Assembly (NCBI GenBank): GCA_028829895.1
Contig: CM054180.1
Location: forward strand, 111,465,135-111,529,134
Direction of reading: 5' to 3'
DNA length: 64,000 nucleotides
Source of the DNA: Sinotaia quadrata
Taxonomy: Eukaryota; Mollusca; Gastropoda; Architaenioglossa; Viviparidae
Positions 35,345-48,229 of the stretch are shown piece after piece. The translations under genes and the position numbers were made by a program. The notes below the pieces were generated by a model, which made no database searches, was not told the DNA's origin, and saw only the letters and a program-made list of their open reading frames with translations. Numbering within the stretch: position 1 is the first letter of the stretch; the number at the start of each line of letters is the position of its first letter.

Positions 35345-36411
35345 ATGTAGTATTGTTGATCGTCTTTCTTGTCTTACAGAAATATTTTCATAGCCATTAG
35401 TACCAGTTTCAGTTTTCCCATTCCTTTCATCAGAATTGAAATTTCATGGCTATGCTACATAGTGCTTATTACATAATCACAGAGACATCACAAGACTGTA
35501 ATGTTCAACTCTTTAATTAACAATTACTGTTTTAAGTTCCCTTTATAACCTATCTATGCAATCATGTAAGAAAGAAATCTTAAGAACCGAATGAGACTTG
35601 TACATAATTAATTTGGAAGATTAAATAATTAATAAATTATAATAATTAATTATTACTTCATGTCATTTGCATTTTGGGTGTTAAGTTGTGATATACCTTG
35701 GTATATTGTAATTTTCTGTGCTATACTTAGAAAATCTGTACTATAGTGTACTTTACTAATTATATTTTAATTGCTGTGCTATACATTGATATATTGTAAA
35801 TGCTTTGCTAAAATGAACTACACTGTTATATTTGGCTATGTTGTGAAATAAAATAAAAATTATGCACTCCTAAGCGTGAGTGACATACATTATTTTAAAA
35901 TCATAATGATTAATGATTAAATAATAAAATCTGCAACATCATTTTATGTTGTTCTGTTTTTCTTTCAGACATGAAATAATTCGTTCAAAAGTTTAGCAAT
36001 TATTTAATGGCATACTTATTCAGCTTCCAGCTTGTTAAGTTATCTGCCTTGTTAGTTCTTTTTTTTTTTTTCGGCAGCACGACCATGGAAGTAAAATTCC
36101 AACATGTAGTTATTATTAACTTCACGTTAACTGCTAAGTGCATTTTAGAAAAGGGTATTTGACACACTGTTGAGTTTATACAAATTAATTATTTTTTTTA
36201 ATGACATTATAATTATATAATTCTCAGTGAGAAATTATCAAAAACCCATGTAAAAACTTATAAATAAAATAGGAATCCACTTACTTAATCCAATTACTGT
36301 TTACCTACAAACATAGTTCTTCAAAGATCTTCAAATTCATCTCAACCACTTTATACGTATATTCACTTTACTCATGATATTTTAATCGTGTGCGTACAAT
36401 TTAGTTTTGTT

Positions 36412-36606
36412 TAAAGGGAGATAACATTTTCGAAACAAATTTGTTATGACGTAAGTAATCTCCCTTTGGTCGCCATAGGTAACGGATCATGTGACAAGGA
36501 CAGTCGCAGCCATTTGTTTCCCATTCGTCATTCGTGCACTTACACTAGTTACAGATAGAGAAAAATCCAGGATCTTTGTCAATCGAGTGTCGGAATAATG
36601 TCACAG
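36412..36606 (+). promoter_or_regulatory. Promoter block and non-coding first exon of gene D
   Basis: Same order of conserved words as before gene C: 'gagataaca', 'tttgttatgacgtaagta', 'atctccctt', GGATCATGTGAC (36484-36495), 'agtcgcagccatttgttt', donor at 36606/36607 ('tgtcacag|gtaatgg'). The first of the two CATGTGAC words of gene C is mutated here. The intron runs to the acceptor at 37479. Confidence 0.6.
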
Positions 36607-37479
36607 GTAATGGCCAATCTGACATGAAATCATATAATGTCATTGTCAGCTTCCCTTCGATACTTTCTCCTTGAAAATATGAATGAATACTCAGCTATCG
36701 TTGATTCTACTTTCGCTTTCGTCGGATTAGTCTGATAAAGCTAGCGAATGCATGCACTTGAATTAACTAAAAAACAAAATGAATTTTTTTGACACAAATA
36801 GTCGCTGCGGGAGGGAGATATAATCTTCAACTTCTTGAAATTTGTATTCATTCTTAAAGTTATTTTACCTTAGCACGCAGACTGCTAGCATTGATAGAAG
36901 GGAAATAATGCATCATTCCATTTCCGTAGTATTCATTGCAGTATTAAAGCAATATTTTACCACGATTTGTTTTTAAAACGATTATAACCATAAGATTAAT
37001 ATAATTTATTTCTTCAAACGAAATAGCAAATTACTGAGAAAATATTTTTTTAAAGAAAATGTAATCAGATGATGAAAAATATTATTCTGCTAATAGACAA
37101 TATGTAGAGACTGAATTATTACCTACCTAACCTCTCTCCCTCCTTCTTCCTTCTCCTTTTTCCCCTCCTGCCAAATCCGGAATTCTTTAAAAATATGTAT
37201 GTAAGTATCTCAGCTTCAGTACATTGTAAGTGAACACACAGATTCTGTTTAGTGTATGAATTTACGATATTTCCTGTGAAGGATATATTATATTATATTA
37301 TATGTAAAGTGTATGTATACAAATACAATATTTGATGATTTAAGTTTTCATTTTACGTGTTTTAATTGACATTTGCTCCTTTTACTCTCTACGTCCTCAA
37401 AAGACTTAATACATTAGTGTTTATTTTGTTTATATTATTATAGTGGTTTTCCTCATTAATTCTTTATATTTGTTTTCAG
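36607..37479. other. 5' UTR intron of gene D
   Basis: An 0.87-kb AT-rich intron collinear with that of gene C. Nothing else seen. Confidence 0.55.
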
Positions 37480-37485
37480 TTTGCA

Positions 37486-38598
37486 ATGGCGACACTAAGT
37501 ATGGAACACGTAGAAACTGAATGTCCCATTTGCCATGAAAATTATATCGAGCCGAAAATTCTACCGTGCGCTCATTTGCTGTGTCGTAACTGCCTCGTCA
37601 GCTGGGTGAAGAAAGATACAGAGGCGCATTGTCCACTCTGTCGCAGCGCTATCTTCGACCTCAAGGACAGTAACTCAAGGAGCTCGGAAGATCTGGCGGA
37701 CTCTTTGCCAACTGATCATGCAATGTCTACAGTTGTAGAGAGTTATAAAATTATTTCACAGCGACAAATGTGTTGTGTACACGCTAATACAGATGCTGCG
37801 TCGCTGTGTCTACAATGTGGTGTCATGCTGTGTCAGTCCTGTGTTGAACATCACCACACACTACCGATAACTTCTTCGCATAAAACAGAAAATTTAGCAA
37901 CATTGACATCGGAACGATTGGCCGTTTTCCGACAATCGCCATGTTTTGCACATCCCAATAAAACATCAGAACTATTTTGCTCGACTCACGGTGTTTCTAT
38001 CTGCCATTTATGCTCCTCATCAAAGCACCGTGCCTGTCAGGAAGTGACAGACCTGAATGAATTATTAGAGAAACACAAACAGTCGTTTGTAGAAATGGAA
38101 GATAATTTGACAAAAGTAGAGTCCAATCTGAATGAGACTTTGGCGAAATTTGAAGATTTGGTTGTAAGGTCAGAGAAAGATAGGAAAGATGCTTTTACTA
38201 AGATAGACTCCATGTGTGACGACCTTATAGTTTCTGTGGAGTCTTGTAGAAATAAATTGAAGAAAATATTAAAAGATTCAGAGGAAGGTTTTAAGGCAGC
38301 AGTTGAAGACAGGAAGTCGTATTTAGCACGGAGGATTGGACTTGTGACGTCACACAAACTACTTTTAAAACGCGTACAGCAAACTGCTTCCAGCAGCGTA
38401 CTGGTGGCTATGGCAACAATGATCCAAAACCGCATCAATGACCTTACCTCTGCTGTATCACTACCTTTAGATATGAAGCCAATGGAAATAGCGAAACTGA
38501 ATAGGGAGGAGGAGGAGGCAACATCACGTGTGAAGAGTGAACTGGAAAAAATAAGTCACATGACATTCATCTCGCCAATACAAAACCATTTTCTAGAG
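37486..38598 (+). CDS. Gene D, RING/B-box/coiled-coil exon
   Basis: 371 codons, ATG six bases after the acceptor AG at 37478-37479, ends CTAGAG|gtggac. Confidence 0.92.
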
Positions 38599-41500
38599 GT
38601 GGACATTGAAATATTAAACATAACATTATATCTAGCTGCACATAACTTCTTTCTTTTTTATTTGTTTTACTTTTAATTGTAATGGTTTATTTAATGCAGA
38701 AGGTAGAATATGAACGCTGTATTCAGTGTTTAAAATATAAATACAGCGAATAGAGAATTTTGAAATAATTCTTTCTAGTCTATTTATAGTGCAATTATCA
38801 CGATTACGTCAATGTATATGTAGAAATTAATAGTTTGGCGTTTTCTACATTGTATATAAAGAGTATGTACATATAAGATACTTTATATAAGGGAGCATTC
38901 ATTATTAAAAGAATTATATTGATCATTTGATGATGAGAGTAACACTTCATTCGTGCAGAAGTATCGTAGCTGGTATAGATTGAAAAACCTCTCGAAAACC
39001 TTTTCATTTTCCAGAACACGATTGCTCATGCAGAACACTTAACAATAAAGTAATCATGGCACACTTTGGCATTACTAGATTCCGTGGGGAAGGGATTTAA
39101 AATAAATATATTTAATTTTACAACAATGATTACGTACAGGTAATTGTTAATTAGAGGACATAATTAGTTTTCTCTCAACAATTTTACTTGTTATCTTACA
39201 GAATGTCTGGATGTTTCACAACAACTGCGGACGTAACATAGCATTGAACAGTAACAGACAGACTGCGGAGGTGAAAAACACAAGAGTTTGGGGCAACAGT
39301 CTGTTGATCTCCAACGAACCAATGTCTACCAACAATTTGTTTGAGGTAACTTCTTCATGGAAACTTATAATTGGACAACTAATTAAAACCGTTTCGGTGG
39401 TTGTGTAATGCAGTATTTCTTTACGTTAATGAACAACACTCAACCGGATAATTAAATATTACTTGTAAATAAACATAGGATGATAAATTGTAATGCATTA
39501 TGAGATTCCAACACTGCAATATTATTACTATTGATAAAAAAGACTAAAGAAACGATTAAGAATTATCAGTAAATTTATTATACATTCCTTCTCTAATAAC
39601 GTCGTCCCTTGATTTCTATGACACCTGTTTGTGCCCTACAAATTTCCACTGCGTTCTTTCCCTTTCTGCCCGTGTTGTTTGACCCTTAATGACACTTCAG
39701 CCTGTGTACGTGAAAACAACTCCCTCTCACAGTAATCTCGAACAAATAATTTTTCTTTGATTCCTTAAACAATCTTTGAAAAAGTGTATTTACCTCACAA
39801 ATCCTTATTCAGTACGTAGTGGACAATTTTATCATTCTCTGATGGAAACGTCAGCACTAAATACAAAGACGTTTCTCTCCAATAACATAGGGAACTAGAA
39901 ACCTCAGTGATTAGAAATCAAGCACGTCTGTGTTCATAAAAGTTAAAAATCTCTAACTTCCTCCAGCGTTAATCACATCAAGATTTAATATTTGATTGTT
40001 TTCTGCTTTTCTGGCTGGAATAAATGTTTTGATACATGATCCTGTACTTAGAAAAGATTCCGGTTTTATGAAACAAAAACGTGTGGATGCACCGCCCATA
40101 GGCATTTAACACCTTCAAGATCAGTCAATCATTGTCATTCTGATCCTTATGTGTAATTTATTTTCTGTTTTCTCTCAGTGTTTCACTTTGCTTTTTCGTG
40201 TCGCTTATTCATGAGAAATATAATATTGTGCAGTGTTGCACAATATTAACTGTATAACACGATAACTTTCGTACTTTGTAAAATATATTTTTTCCAATTG
40301 TCTTAATTGTGAAAAACAAATAAATGATAATGAGATAAAGGTCAAAGACTTTAGGAGTACACGTGAAATGCAGAAAATTAAGAGAGAGGCAAAGGACATA
40401 ATGCAGGATGGAAATAGATATTGGACTAACAAATAGAATAGAGGGGGAAACCTGAGAGAAGAAATAAAAACGATTGTTTTCAAACTTATTTTTCATTCAT
40501 CCCGTACCTGAAAAGTGTGGTTCTAATGACAATATCCACGAAGCACAAATAATTTTCTTTTCACCACATACTAACTTTGACAGATAGATAGACAGACAGT
40601 TAGTCAGACAGACAGATAGATAGACAGACAGACAGACAGATATGGCGGAAGCAGTGGGGAATTCATTGTTTACTGTTAATTTAATTCATTATCCAAACTG
40701 GTAGACTATACGTCTCATTACATATTCATTGCCTGCCAGATGTTTTTACATTTCTTAATGAACAAACACTACACATTAATTAAATAAATGTACATTTATA
40801 TGACTTTTCCAAACTCAATCCATTTCGTGACAGTAAACATTGCAAATATGATTGGAAAGTGAATAAATCACACATAGCAGAACATTTTTTATTTCTTTTA
40901 AGCGTGCGTGTGTAATTGTTTTCATTCAGTAACAATCCTTATTGCAAATATTTGTAAGAAATATATGAACGAAATTAAAAAATAGAGAATAATTAAACTA
41001 AATAAAAACAAATAATTAAATGAAATTATTTTCATTTCATTTGCCTAGATAAAAGTGGAGGAAATAGATCCTCAGTACAATGGGAATCGCACAGTACTGG
41101 GAGTTTGTGAAGAGAGCGCACTCTCAGTCCCACTGCCACGACATTACTACAGAATGAAGACTTTTGTCGGTGTAGGAGCATCAACTGTCATTCGTCACTG
41201 TAAAAAGGTTGGCCACATTGTGTAACTACTCTATCTGTTTATTAAGCTGTTTAAACAAAGTTATATGTGTCTATGCCTGCAGTTTGCGTTGGAGCTTGCA
41301 TCCTGGTTTGTGTCAATGTATGTGTGTATGTGTGTGTGTGTGTATGACGGGGGTTGTGTACGCATGCATACACACACATAGTTTGAGAAAATAAAAGCAT
41401 TATACACAACTTGTAAATATTTTACATTTACCTACGGAAATGCTTATCATGATAATAGTTCTTAAATATGAATAAATGTTTTATTTTTCAGTAAAATATT

Positions 41501-44377
41501 CTTTGAGTCGTGTGCGAATTGTGTACATGATTTACAGTCTCTTGTATAGGAAAATTGTACTTTCGATATAATGATCACATATTTATCTACCTTTCTGTGG
41601 GGAATTCAAATGAGGAGTTTTAGATAATGGAAATAGTCTTTGATTTAATACCTGCTTAATGTCAGTATTGATACCATATTGAGTTGATGTCACGCCCCTT
41701 CGACCTCATAGTAATTTTTAATGCTTGCCATGAGTACAATTTTCAAAATGTGTAACTTTTAAAGGCGCACTGACTGTGTTTAAATTGCTTTTATTTTGCC
41801 TAACATGTTTATTTTATTTTATTTTATTTTATTTTATTACACGGTTTATTTTGCGTTATGGCAATCCTCTGTAAGTAAGAATAGTTAGAAAATGCTAAAT
41901 AAATGTATCTGAATGTTTTCTTTTAGACTAATGAGTACTCCTGCCCTGCCTTAACGACTGTTAAAGAGGGAAGTCGTCTTGGTGTTATGGTTGATACATC
42001 CCACTCTCTTCATGTGTACGTGGACGGCAAAGATCAAGGAGTTGTGGCAGAGAATGTGGCACAGCCGTGTTATGCAGTGTTTGATGCTCAATATTTCCTC
42101 AAGAAAGTTTGTGCATTATCATTCGGAAAGTTAATATATTCGAAAACAAAATGTTTCGTTAGACAGTTTATGAATTTTCCGTCAGAAAGATAACGTTAGA
42201 AAACGAAATGTTTTTGTTAGTGTCTTTCATTCAAAATTGAATGAAATATTGAAGGTGATTTTATTCCAGACTTACTTTATAGATATTTTTACTTTACCCT
42301 CTAGCGTTTCATAGATGATAATTTGAAATACGAGTTTTCTTTCAAAGAATTTTTGCATTCCAAATTTGCCGATAATTAGTAGAATTCTAGCGTAAATGGA
42401 ACAACCTGTACAGTTTTAAATTAATGAAATATTTATAACCAAAATAAAATGACAGAATCACTTCTCTATGCCGGTAAAATTGCAAAGTTCTCAACGAAAA
42501 AACCTGTTAAAAATGCGTGTAATTAGTTTTCACTTTTATATTTTTAAACCTTTACAGCACGTTATACTAAGTGCCTGTTTGGCATTAATATTTTTGGCTG
42601 ACAATTACAAAAGTGGAATACATATAAGATTAGAATTTCCAGACATGCGAGACTTTGATTCAGTATAATGGATTATCCCTGACGTTGGGGTGTTAAACTC
42701 TGACAGTGGGGTATTAAACTCGCACGCATTAAACATACATTATTAGTGAACATATTTAAGTATTATTGTGCACTAATATTACTTATACTTTATCATCGTT
42801 AAACAAAAAGGTGCATTCTCCTTTTGTCACGAATATAACAATCGAGTAGCACATAATTGAAAGGGAACGATGAATAAAATACACATTTTATAATTTCATA
42901 ATCTAGCTTGAATACAAAAAGAGAGATTACCATAGAAAACTTGCACAAGAACTGTAATACATTAGACTCCGTTATGAGTACTTATTTGCGATATGCAATA
43001 TTGTACACAACATTAATGCACTTAGCAGCGGTACCGTTAGATAGACGAACATTTATTCATCATTATACGATTAATAATTAACTAATGACATGTTAAAATG
43101 CTAATGCCTTTCCTTGTGAATTAGGTAGGATCCTGACTCAGAGATTGTGACTTGTTTAAGTACACATTCTCGAACACATTTCCGTACATAGTCAATTTTT
43201 CAAACATCTACCTGTGTTAAATTGTAACAGCAAGAAAAATAAATTGAATATGCTGCACGATATCCGATTTTAATTATGTTTTGTGACATAATGCAAATAT
43301 TTTACTTGAATATTTGTACCCTAACTACCTTACACGTGTCTAGGAACTTTACGAAATCTAGTTCTGCCCTATCGGTGACTTGTTCCAAAAGTTTAAATCC
43401 CTACAAAACTTACCCATAGCTACACGCAATATACTTTATATTATATATAAATCGGTTTTCAAGGGCATTGTTCTGATGTCTGAATCATCTAATTTGTTAA
43501 GTTGTATCAGTATTCATTTTGACAGTGTCTTTATGTGTGTACTGATTCCTATTGCAATTATCATTAAATTATAGCTGCAGTCCATTTGTATTAACATGTC
43601 CGAACACACCTGAAGTTAAGGAATGCTATTGAGTATTACTGAATACAGTTCAACATAACTGATCTTGACTTGTCCTTGTGAACTTGCCTGAACTGAAATG
43701 ACATGACTGACCACTGCTGAACAACACTACACATGACTGGTGTTCAGTGATGTTTATAACTGTAACAACCAAATATGGTCAAACCTATCAAGACTGAACA
43801 TATGAAAAATGCAGACATTGGGATAGCAAAACTGAACAAGTATGAGCATGTCCGAACACGTTTGACACTAATGAATGTAATTGAATATCACAGAACACAG
43901 TTCATCATAACTGAACTTGATTTGCAGTAGTGAACATATTTGAACTTAAATGACATAACTGACCATTCCTGAACAACACTACACCTGACTGGTGTTCAGT
44001 GATGTTTATAATTGTAACAAGCAAATATGGTCAAACATGTCAAGACTGAACATGTCTAAACTCTCCTGAACACTTATGCATATGGATAACTGTATCTGAT
44101 CACTCCTAAAAAAATCTGAGCAATATGAGGACTAAATACAACTGATCAGGACTAAATGATTTCATCGAAAACATTGATCAATAGCAAGAGTGGATATGTT
44201 TTTAATTTTATTATATTAGAAAATATTTTCCATTTTCCTGTTTTCGTTTTATACGTTACATCATTTACTACTTTTGCCTCTGGGGAATTATGATGAAATA
44301 TTGTTCTTTTACTGCATCGTAAAAGCCTTTCATTATCTTTGCAGGTAACTACACTTCCTGTGTCGTCTCCCCAGTGA
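37486..44377 (+). CDS. Gene D: complete TRIM-NHR protein, putative E3 ubiquitin ligase
   Basis: Exons 37486-38598, 39202-39345, 41049-41207, 41927-42106 and 44345-44377 join in phase 0 to about 542 residues. Domain order and zinc ligands are as in gene C, its closest relative. Differences are concentrated in the first 230 residues and around the end of the large exon, where gene D has an extra acidic residue (REEEEAT against IDEEAT). In the NHR it has R for S in 'CGSNI' and a variant 'ASTVIRHCKK' loop. The last intron (42107-44344) is 2.2 kb against 0.5 kb in gene C because of inserted repeats. Function, ubiquitin transfer to a substrate chosen by the NHR, is inferred from the domains only. 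Confidence 0.9.
39202..39345 (+). CDS. Gene D, NHR exon 1
   Basis: 48 codons from NVWMFHNNCGRNI to ..NNLFE, phase 0. Confidence 0.9.
39346..41048. other. Intron 2 of gene D, also holding the empty LTR-element site
   Basis: A 1.7-kb intron whose first 200 bases are almost the same as gene C. It reads 'aacataggatgataaattg' near 39470-39490. The AGAC/GATA tetranucleotide run is at about 40580-40640. Confidence 0.7.
41049..41207 (+). CDS. Gene D, NHR exon 2
   Basis: 53 codons, phase 0, from IKVEEIDPQY to RHCKK, donor AAG|gttggc. Confidence 0.87.
41927..42106 (+). CDS. Gene D, NHR exon 3
   Basis: 60 codons, phase 0, TNEYSCPAL to FLKK, donor AAA|gtttgt. Confidence 0.9.
42107..44344. other. Intron 4 of gene D with inserted DNA
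   Basis: The ends match the 511-bp intron 4 of gene C. The middle (about 42300-44050) is extra and includes the 253-bp tandem duplication. Open frames at 42468-42668 and 43380-43574 show no domain. Confidence 0.55.
43594..44053. repeat. 253-bp tandem duplication, about 1.8 copies
   Basis: 'catgtccgaacac' at 43594 recurs at 43847. Both are followed by matched text including 'gactggtgttcagtgatgtt' and 'aaatatggtcaaac'. The two copies differ by perhaps one base in eight to ten, so the duplication is not recent. The word 'ctgaac' recurs within the unit. Confidence 0.85.
44345..44377 (+). CDS. Gene D, terminal 10-codon exon
   Basis: Encodes VTTLPVSSPQ, the same as gene C, then TGA (44375-44377). 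Confidence 0.85.
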   Translation, partial: VTTLPVSSPQ

Positions 44378-44557
44378 ACTATATTAAACTTCTGTTCATT
44401 GACCCAGAAAACAGGAAGAATATAATTATAATCAGCTGGTCGTATTGTGGATAATAATATTTATGAAAATAATTTAACTATTGACAAATAATTATTTTTA
44501 ATCGTTTCATTAAGAGTACAATAGCATTTCGATCATATCCTATTTTCGTTTAGAGTC

Positions 44558-44563
44558 AATAAA
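44558..44563 (+). terminator. Polyadenylation signal of gene D
   Basis: AATAAA in 'agtcaataaatta', 181 bases past the stop; conserved with gene C. Confidence 0.6.
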
Positions 44564-44627
44564 TTATTTTTACTTTCTCCGTATCTCCATATTCTCTCCG
44601 CTGTCTTATTACATTATGCGATTTTTT

Positions 44628-44722
44628 GTGTGTTTGTGTGTGTGTGTGTATGTTTGAGAGTGTGTGTGTGTGTGTGACTATTGTGTGTGTATGAGTGTGC
44701 GTATGTTATTGTGCGTTGTGTG
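44628..44722. repeat. Interrupted (TG)n microsatellite
   Basis: TG-rich run downstream of gene D, collinear with that after gene C. Confidence 0.85.
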
Positions 44723-46561
44723 TGCGTGAAGCAAAGATTGATCGTACTAAACGTAAGCTGAAATTTTACTGGGTGATTTAAGAAACATTTCCTTTAGAAT
44801 ATTTTACATTTATGTAATGAAATAAAACGTTTTATTAAATGACTTTGTTTAGTTGTACATATACTTATCACTAACTAGTAAACACCATCCGCTTATAACA
44901 ATATACACATTCCAAAACAAAGGATTTCTAACAATTTTGCACAACTGAACAATTTATTCTGATACGTGTACGAGGTCATTATTACAACATACTTATCATT
45001 TTCAATTTAAGACACACACACAAACACACATGTTGCTAATAAATCTTATTGTTAGACACTTATCAGCACGTTGAACGATATTAATTTAGTTTAATACATA
45101 TTAATAATCATGAATAAGGAATTCACTATAGTAACGTAACTGGCGCATTGATTACTTCTTAGTGTCTGTTTCTCTCTCACATGAAGTCTCATTCTCTCTC
45201 TCACTCACTCACAAACACACACACGAACGCACGCACACAAATCACACAAATATATATATATATATATATTAGATGAAAGTATTAATTTTTCATTTACACT
45301 CCAAAATGGAAGAAATTTGTTCTCATTAACGTTGTTGATATTCGTGTCTACTACTGCACATCACATCCCTATTGCAGCAGTACCAAGTCACTATGTCACA
45401 TTTCAAGCAATTATTTTCATCGCTATTGCAGCAGCACCAAATTACTATGTCACATTTCAAGCAATTATTTTCATCCTAATGCTTCAATAATTAAAAAAAA
45501 AACGTATATTAAAATTTACTTATTCTCCGAGTATAATCGCTATTGATAATGCTTTCTGATGTTTTGTAATTAGTTAAAAGTTTTCACTATTGTTATAATG
45601 ACCATTGTCATGTATTTAACACTAAAGAATATAGGAGTATTGATCGTCTTTCTGAAATATTTTCTTAACCCTTACTACTAGTTTCAGTTTACCCATTTCC
45701 TTCATCAGAATTGAAATTTTATTTAAGTGATTATTTTCTGAGAATGTTGTATGGAGGTTTGACATATAGTCAACTCATAATTGAAAATAACAAAAGTATA
45801 GATGTAACTACTCTCAGTGTCAATTGGCACAATGTAGAAATGTTGTAAATAAATCCGATTTCTGATATGAAGTGTAGCATTTTTTACATATATTTTCTGA
45901 CAATGTTTTATCGTTTCCTCTAGTAATCGTAAATATGTAAACACTTATTACGTCGTATCAGATTGCCATGGAAATAAGTTTACAAATGTAATCCTCCTCG
46001 CCACTAACCACTCAACGCGCCCTCAGTCAAAACAGCTTTTCTTCTCTCCACTTCTGTCTATCTCCGACTTTCTCTCTATAAAAAACAGCTTTTCTTCTCT
46101 CCACTTCTATCTCCGGTTTTCACTTTATAAATAAACTGAATCATTACATTTTCAAATTATATAAGTGAAGCCTTAGAATCAACAATTACTCAAATTGTTC
46201 TCCCCTTCAAATCTGCATACTTCCTTTTTATCGAAATTAGTCAAAGTGGGAAAGAACAAATAAACAATTTTATTAACTATACATAACTAAATAATCAACA
46301 AAACCATTCGTACAATATCTACAAGCAAATCACAAAACTACACGTTAAGTTTGATAATTAACAATTTAAATATTCTATAAGAAAATGTCATTTAATTCAA
46401 GTTCATAAGATTCTAAATTGATCAGTCTTTTCATCAGTCCTAATTATTTAAATCTTTGTTAAAACATATAGGTTAACAAATATTAATAAATAGAAATCAG
46501 AGAAAAATGTTGCAACACTGATTTGAGAGCTGGACACTCATTCACCTGATGTTGATCGTCT
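44723..46561. other. Upstream region of gene E, paralogous to that of gene D
   Basis: Collinear with 34020-36000 but without the solo LTR and with single copies of the 60-bp and 75-bp units. A 45-bp block at about 45360-45470 ('caagcaattattttcat') is itself duplicated. No gene seen. Confidence 0.55.
45074..45136. repeat. Single-copy homologue of the 60-bp minisatellite unit
   Basis: One unit ('tttagtttaatacatatt' through 'ttcactatagtaacg') between the same flanks as the seven-copy array at 34373-34795. It gives the ancestral state of that array. Confidence 0.9.
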
Positions 46562-46797
46562 GGTAAGATGATAAAGACAGGTAAAAAGGCGCTGTGTCCT
46601 CTGTATCGCTTCTCCATTACGTCTTCAAGGACAATAACTTATGGAGGTCAGAAGAACTAGCAGATACCTTTTTGACACATCATATAATGTCGGCAAAAGT
46701 TGATAGTTGTAAAATTAATTCACAAAGGCAAGAGTGTGTTTTACCTACTAAAACTGATGCCGTGTCACTGTGCATTGTCAGGATGTGTCAGCACAAT
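46562..46797 (+). pseudogene. Truncated RING/first B-box exon fragment
   Basis: About 235 bp aligns with the part of the large exon that codes for the end of the RING, the linker and the first B-box ('gtcagaagaactagcagata' corresponds to gene D 'ctcggaagatctggcggact'). The codon equivalent to the last RING cysteine pair reads CPLYR instead of CPLCR, B-box cysteines are lost ('ECVLPTKTDA' for 'MCCVHANTDA'), and the homology stops at a (GT)n run. No second B-box, coiled coil or NHR exon follows. The open frame of 179 codons that crosses it is not a real gene. Confidence 0.8.
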
Positions 46798-46798
46798 G

Positions 46799-46801
<3 letters not shown>

Positions 46802-46872
<71 letters not shown>
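46802..46872. repeat. (GT)n microsatellite at the pseudogene end
   Basis: GT run of about 71 bases that begins where the RBCC homology ends. Confidence 0.96.
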
Positions 46873-46874
<2 letters not shown>

Positions 46875-47399
46875 GCATGGTTGTAGGGTATCTTGGAATC
46901 ATTATTATGTGTCTAGACTGAATCCTTTATATGTAAATTTTTATTATGCACATATAATTGCTTCCATTGTTCTACCAGGAATGCGATGGCATCTTTATTC
47001 AGTTTCCGGCTTGCTAAGGCATATGTCTCCACAGAAACTACAATCCAGGCTGTGGTTATTATCTTCACGTGATCTGCTCAATGCATTTTTTAAAGGTAAT
47101 GTTGCGCCTGTTGAGTTTATACAAATTAATTAATTTTAAAATGACTTTATAATTGTATAATTTTCAATGAGAAATTATTAAAAGCCCACACTAATACTTA
47201 TAAATAAAATGGACCACTTTCTGATATCAATTCCTGTTTGCTACACTGATTTAACATGCACTTCTCTCTCCCTCTCTCTCTCTCTACACTGCTTCGTTAT
47301 TTGTGTTTGACAGTATTTGTGATTAACAACTTATCTATCCATATATATTCACATTGGTCATGATATCTTTAATAGTGTATGCATATTTTAGTATTGGAT

Positions 47400-47592
47400 A
47401 AAGGGGGATAACATTTTCGAATCTATTTTGTTATGACGTACGTAGTCTCCCTTCAGTAGCCACATGTGACTTATCATGTGACAGGGAAGGTTGCAGCCAT
47501 TTGTTTCGCATTCGTAATTGGTGCACATACAGAAGGAGAATTTCATGATCTTCATCAGTCAAGTGCCGTGACTGATGCCGTTACTGTCACAG
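47400..47592 (+). promoter_or_regulatory. Promoter block and non-coding first exon of gene E
   Basis: Contains 'gggggataacattttcga', 'ttttgttatgacgtacgta', 'gtctccctt', two CATGTGAC words (47463-47470 and 47475-47482), 'ttgcagccatttgttt', and the donor 'ctgtcacag|gtaatgg' at 47592/47593. It is the third copy of the block before genes C and D. The coding exon is now 5.2 kb away because of inserted DNA. Confidence 0.55.
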
Positions 47593-48229
47593 GTAATGGC
47601 GAATCTTATATGAAATCACATAATGTCATTGTCAACTTAACTCCGACACTTTCATATTGATAATGAGTAAGAGTAACCACCGGTCGTTCCTTCTACTTTC
47701 GGTTTCGCTGGATTTAGTTTGAAATCACTAGCGAATGCATACACTAGAATTAACTTAAATACAAAATGAAATTTTTGACATAGTCGATGTAGGCGAATAG
47801 ATATAATCTTCACATTCTTAGTATTGTATACAATCTTAAAGTTCTTTTACGTAGCACGTGAATTGCAAGTTCATATTGAAATAATAAATAAAAGCAAGTA
47901 TTCTACCATTGCTCTAAGGAAATAATGCATAATCTTATTGCGGTAGTGTTTTGCTTCTGGATTACGTTACTTGCTTTCAATGCAGTGATTAATTTATTGT
48001 TGATCTTGAAACTTTCTTTTAAATTGCATTTTATCTTTCCTTTTCAATTTTTGCAGATTATATATTTCCTTATGTAACTCGCTGTGTTTTTCCATTATAT
48101 CTTTAAATCACCTTTATGTACTGATAAATGGAAAGTGGAAAAATAAGTTTACCACCATTTACTTTTTAATGCGATCGTAATGATAAGATTAAAATAATTT
48201 ATCTTTTCAAACGAAATAGCAACCCATTG

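Noticed and set aside
46594..47133. 179-codon frame taken as a gene
   Set aside because: It is a decayed RBCC exon fragment fused by chance to a GT run and to upstream DNA shared with gene C.
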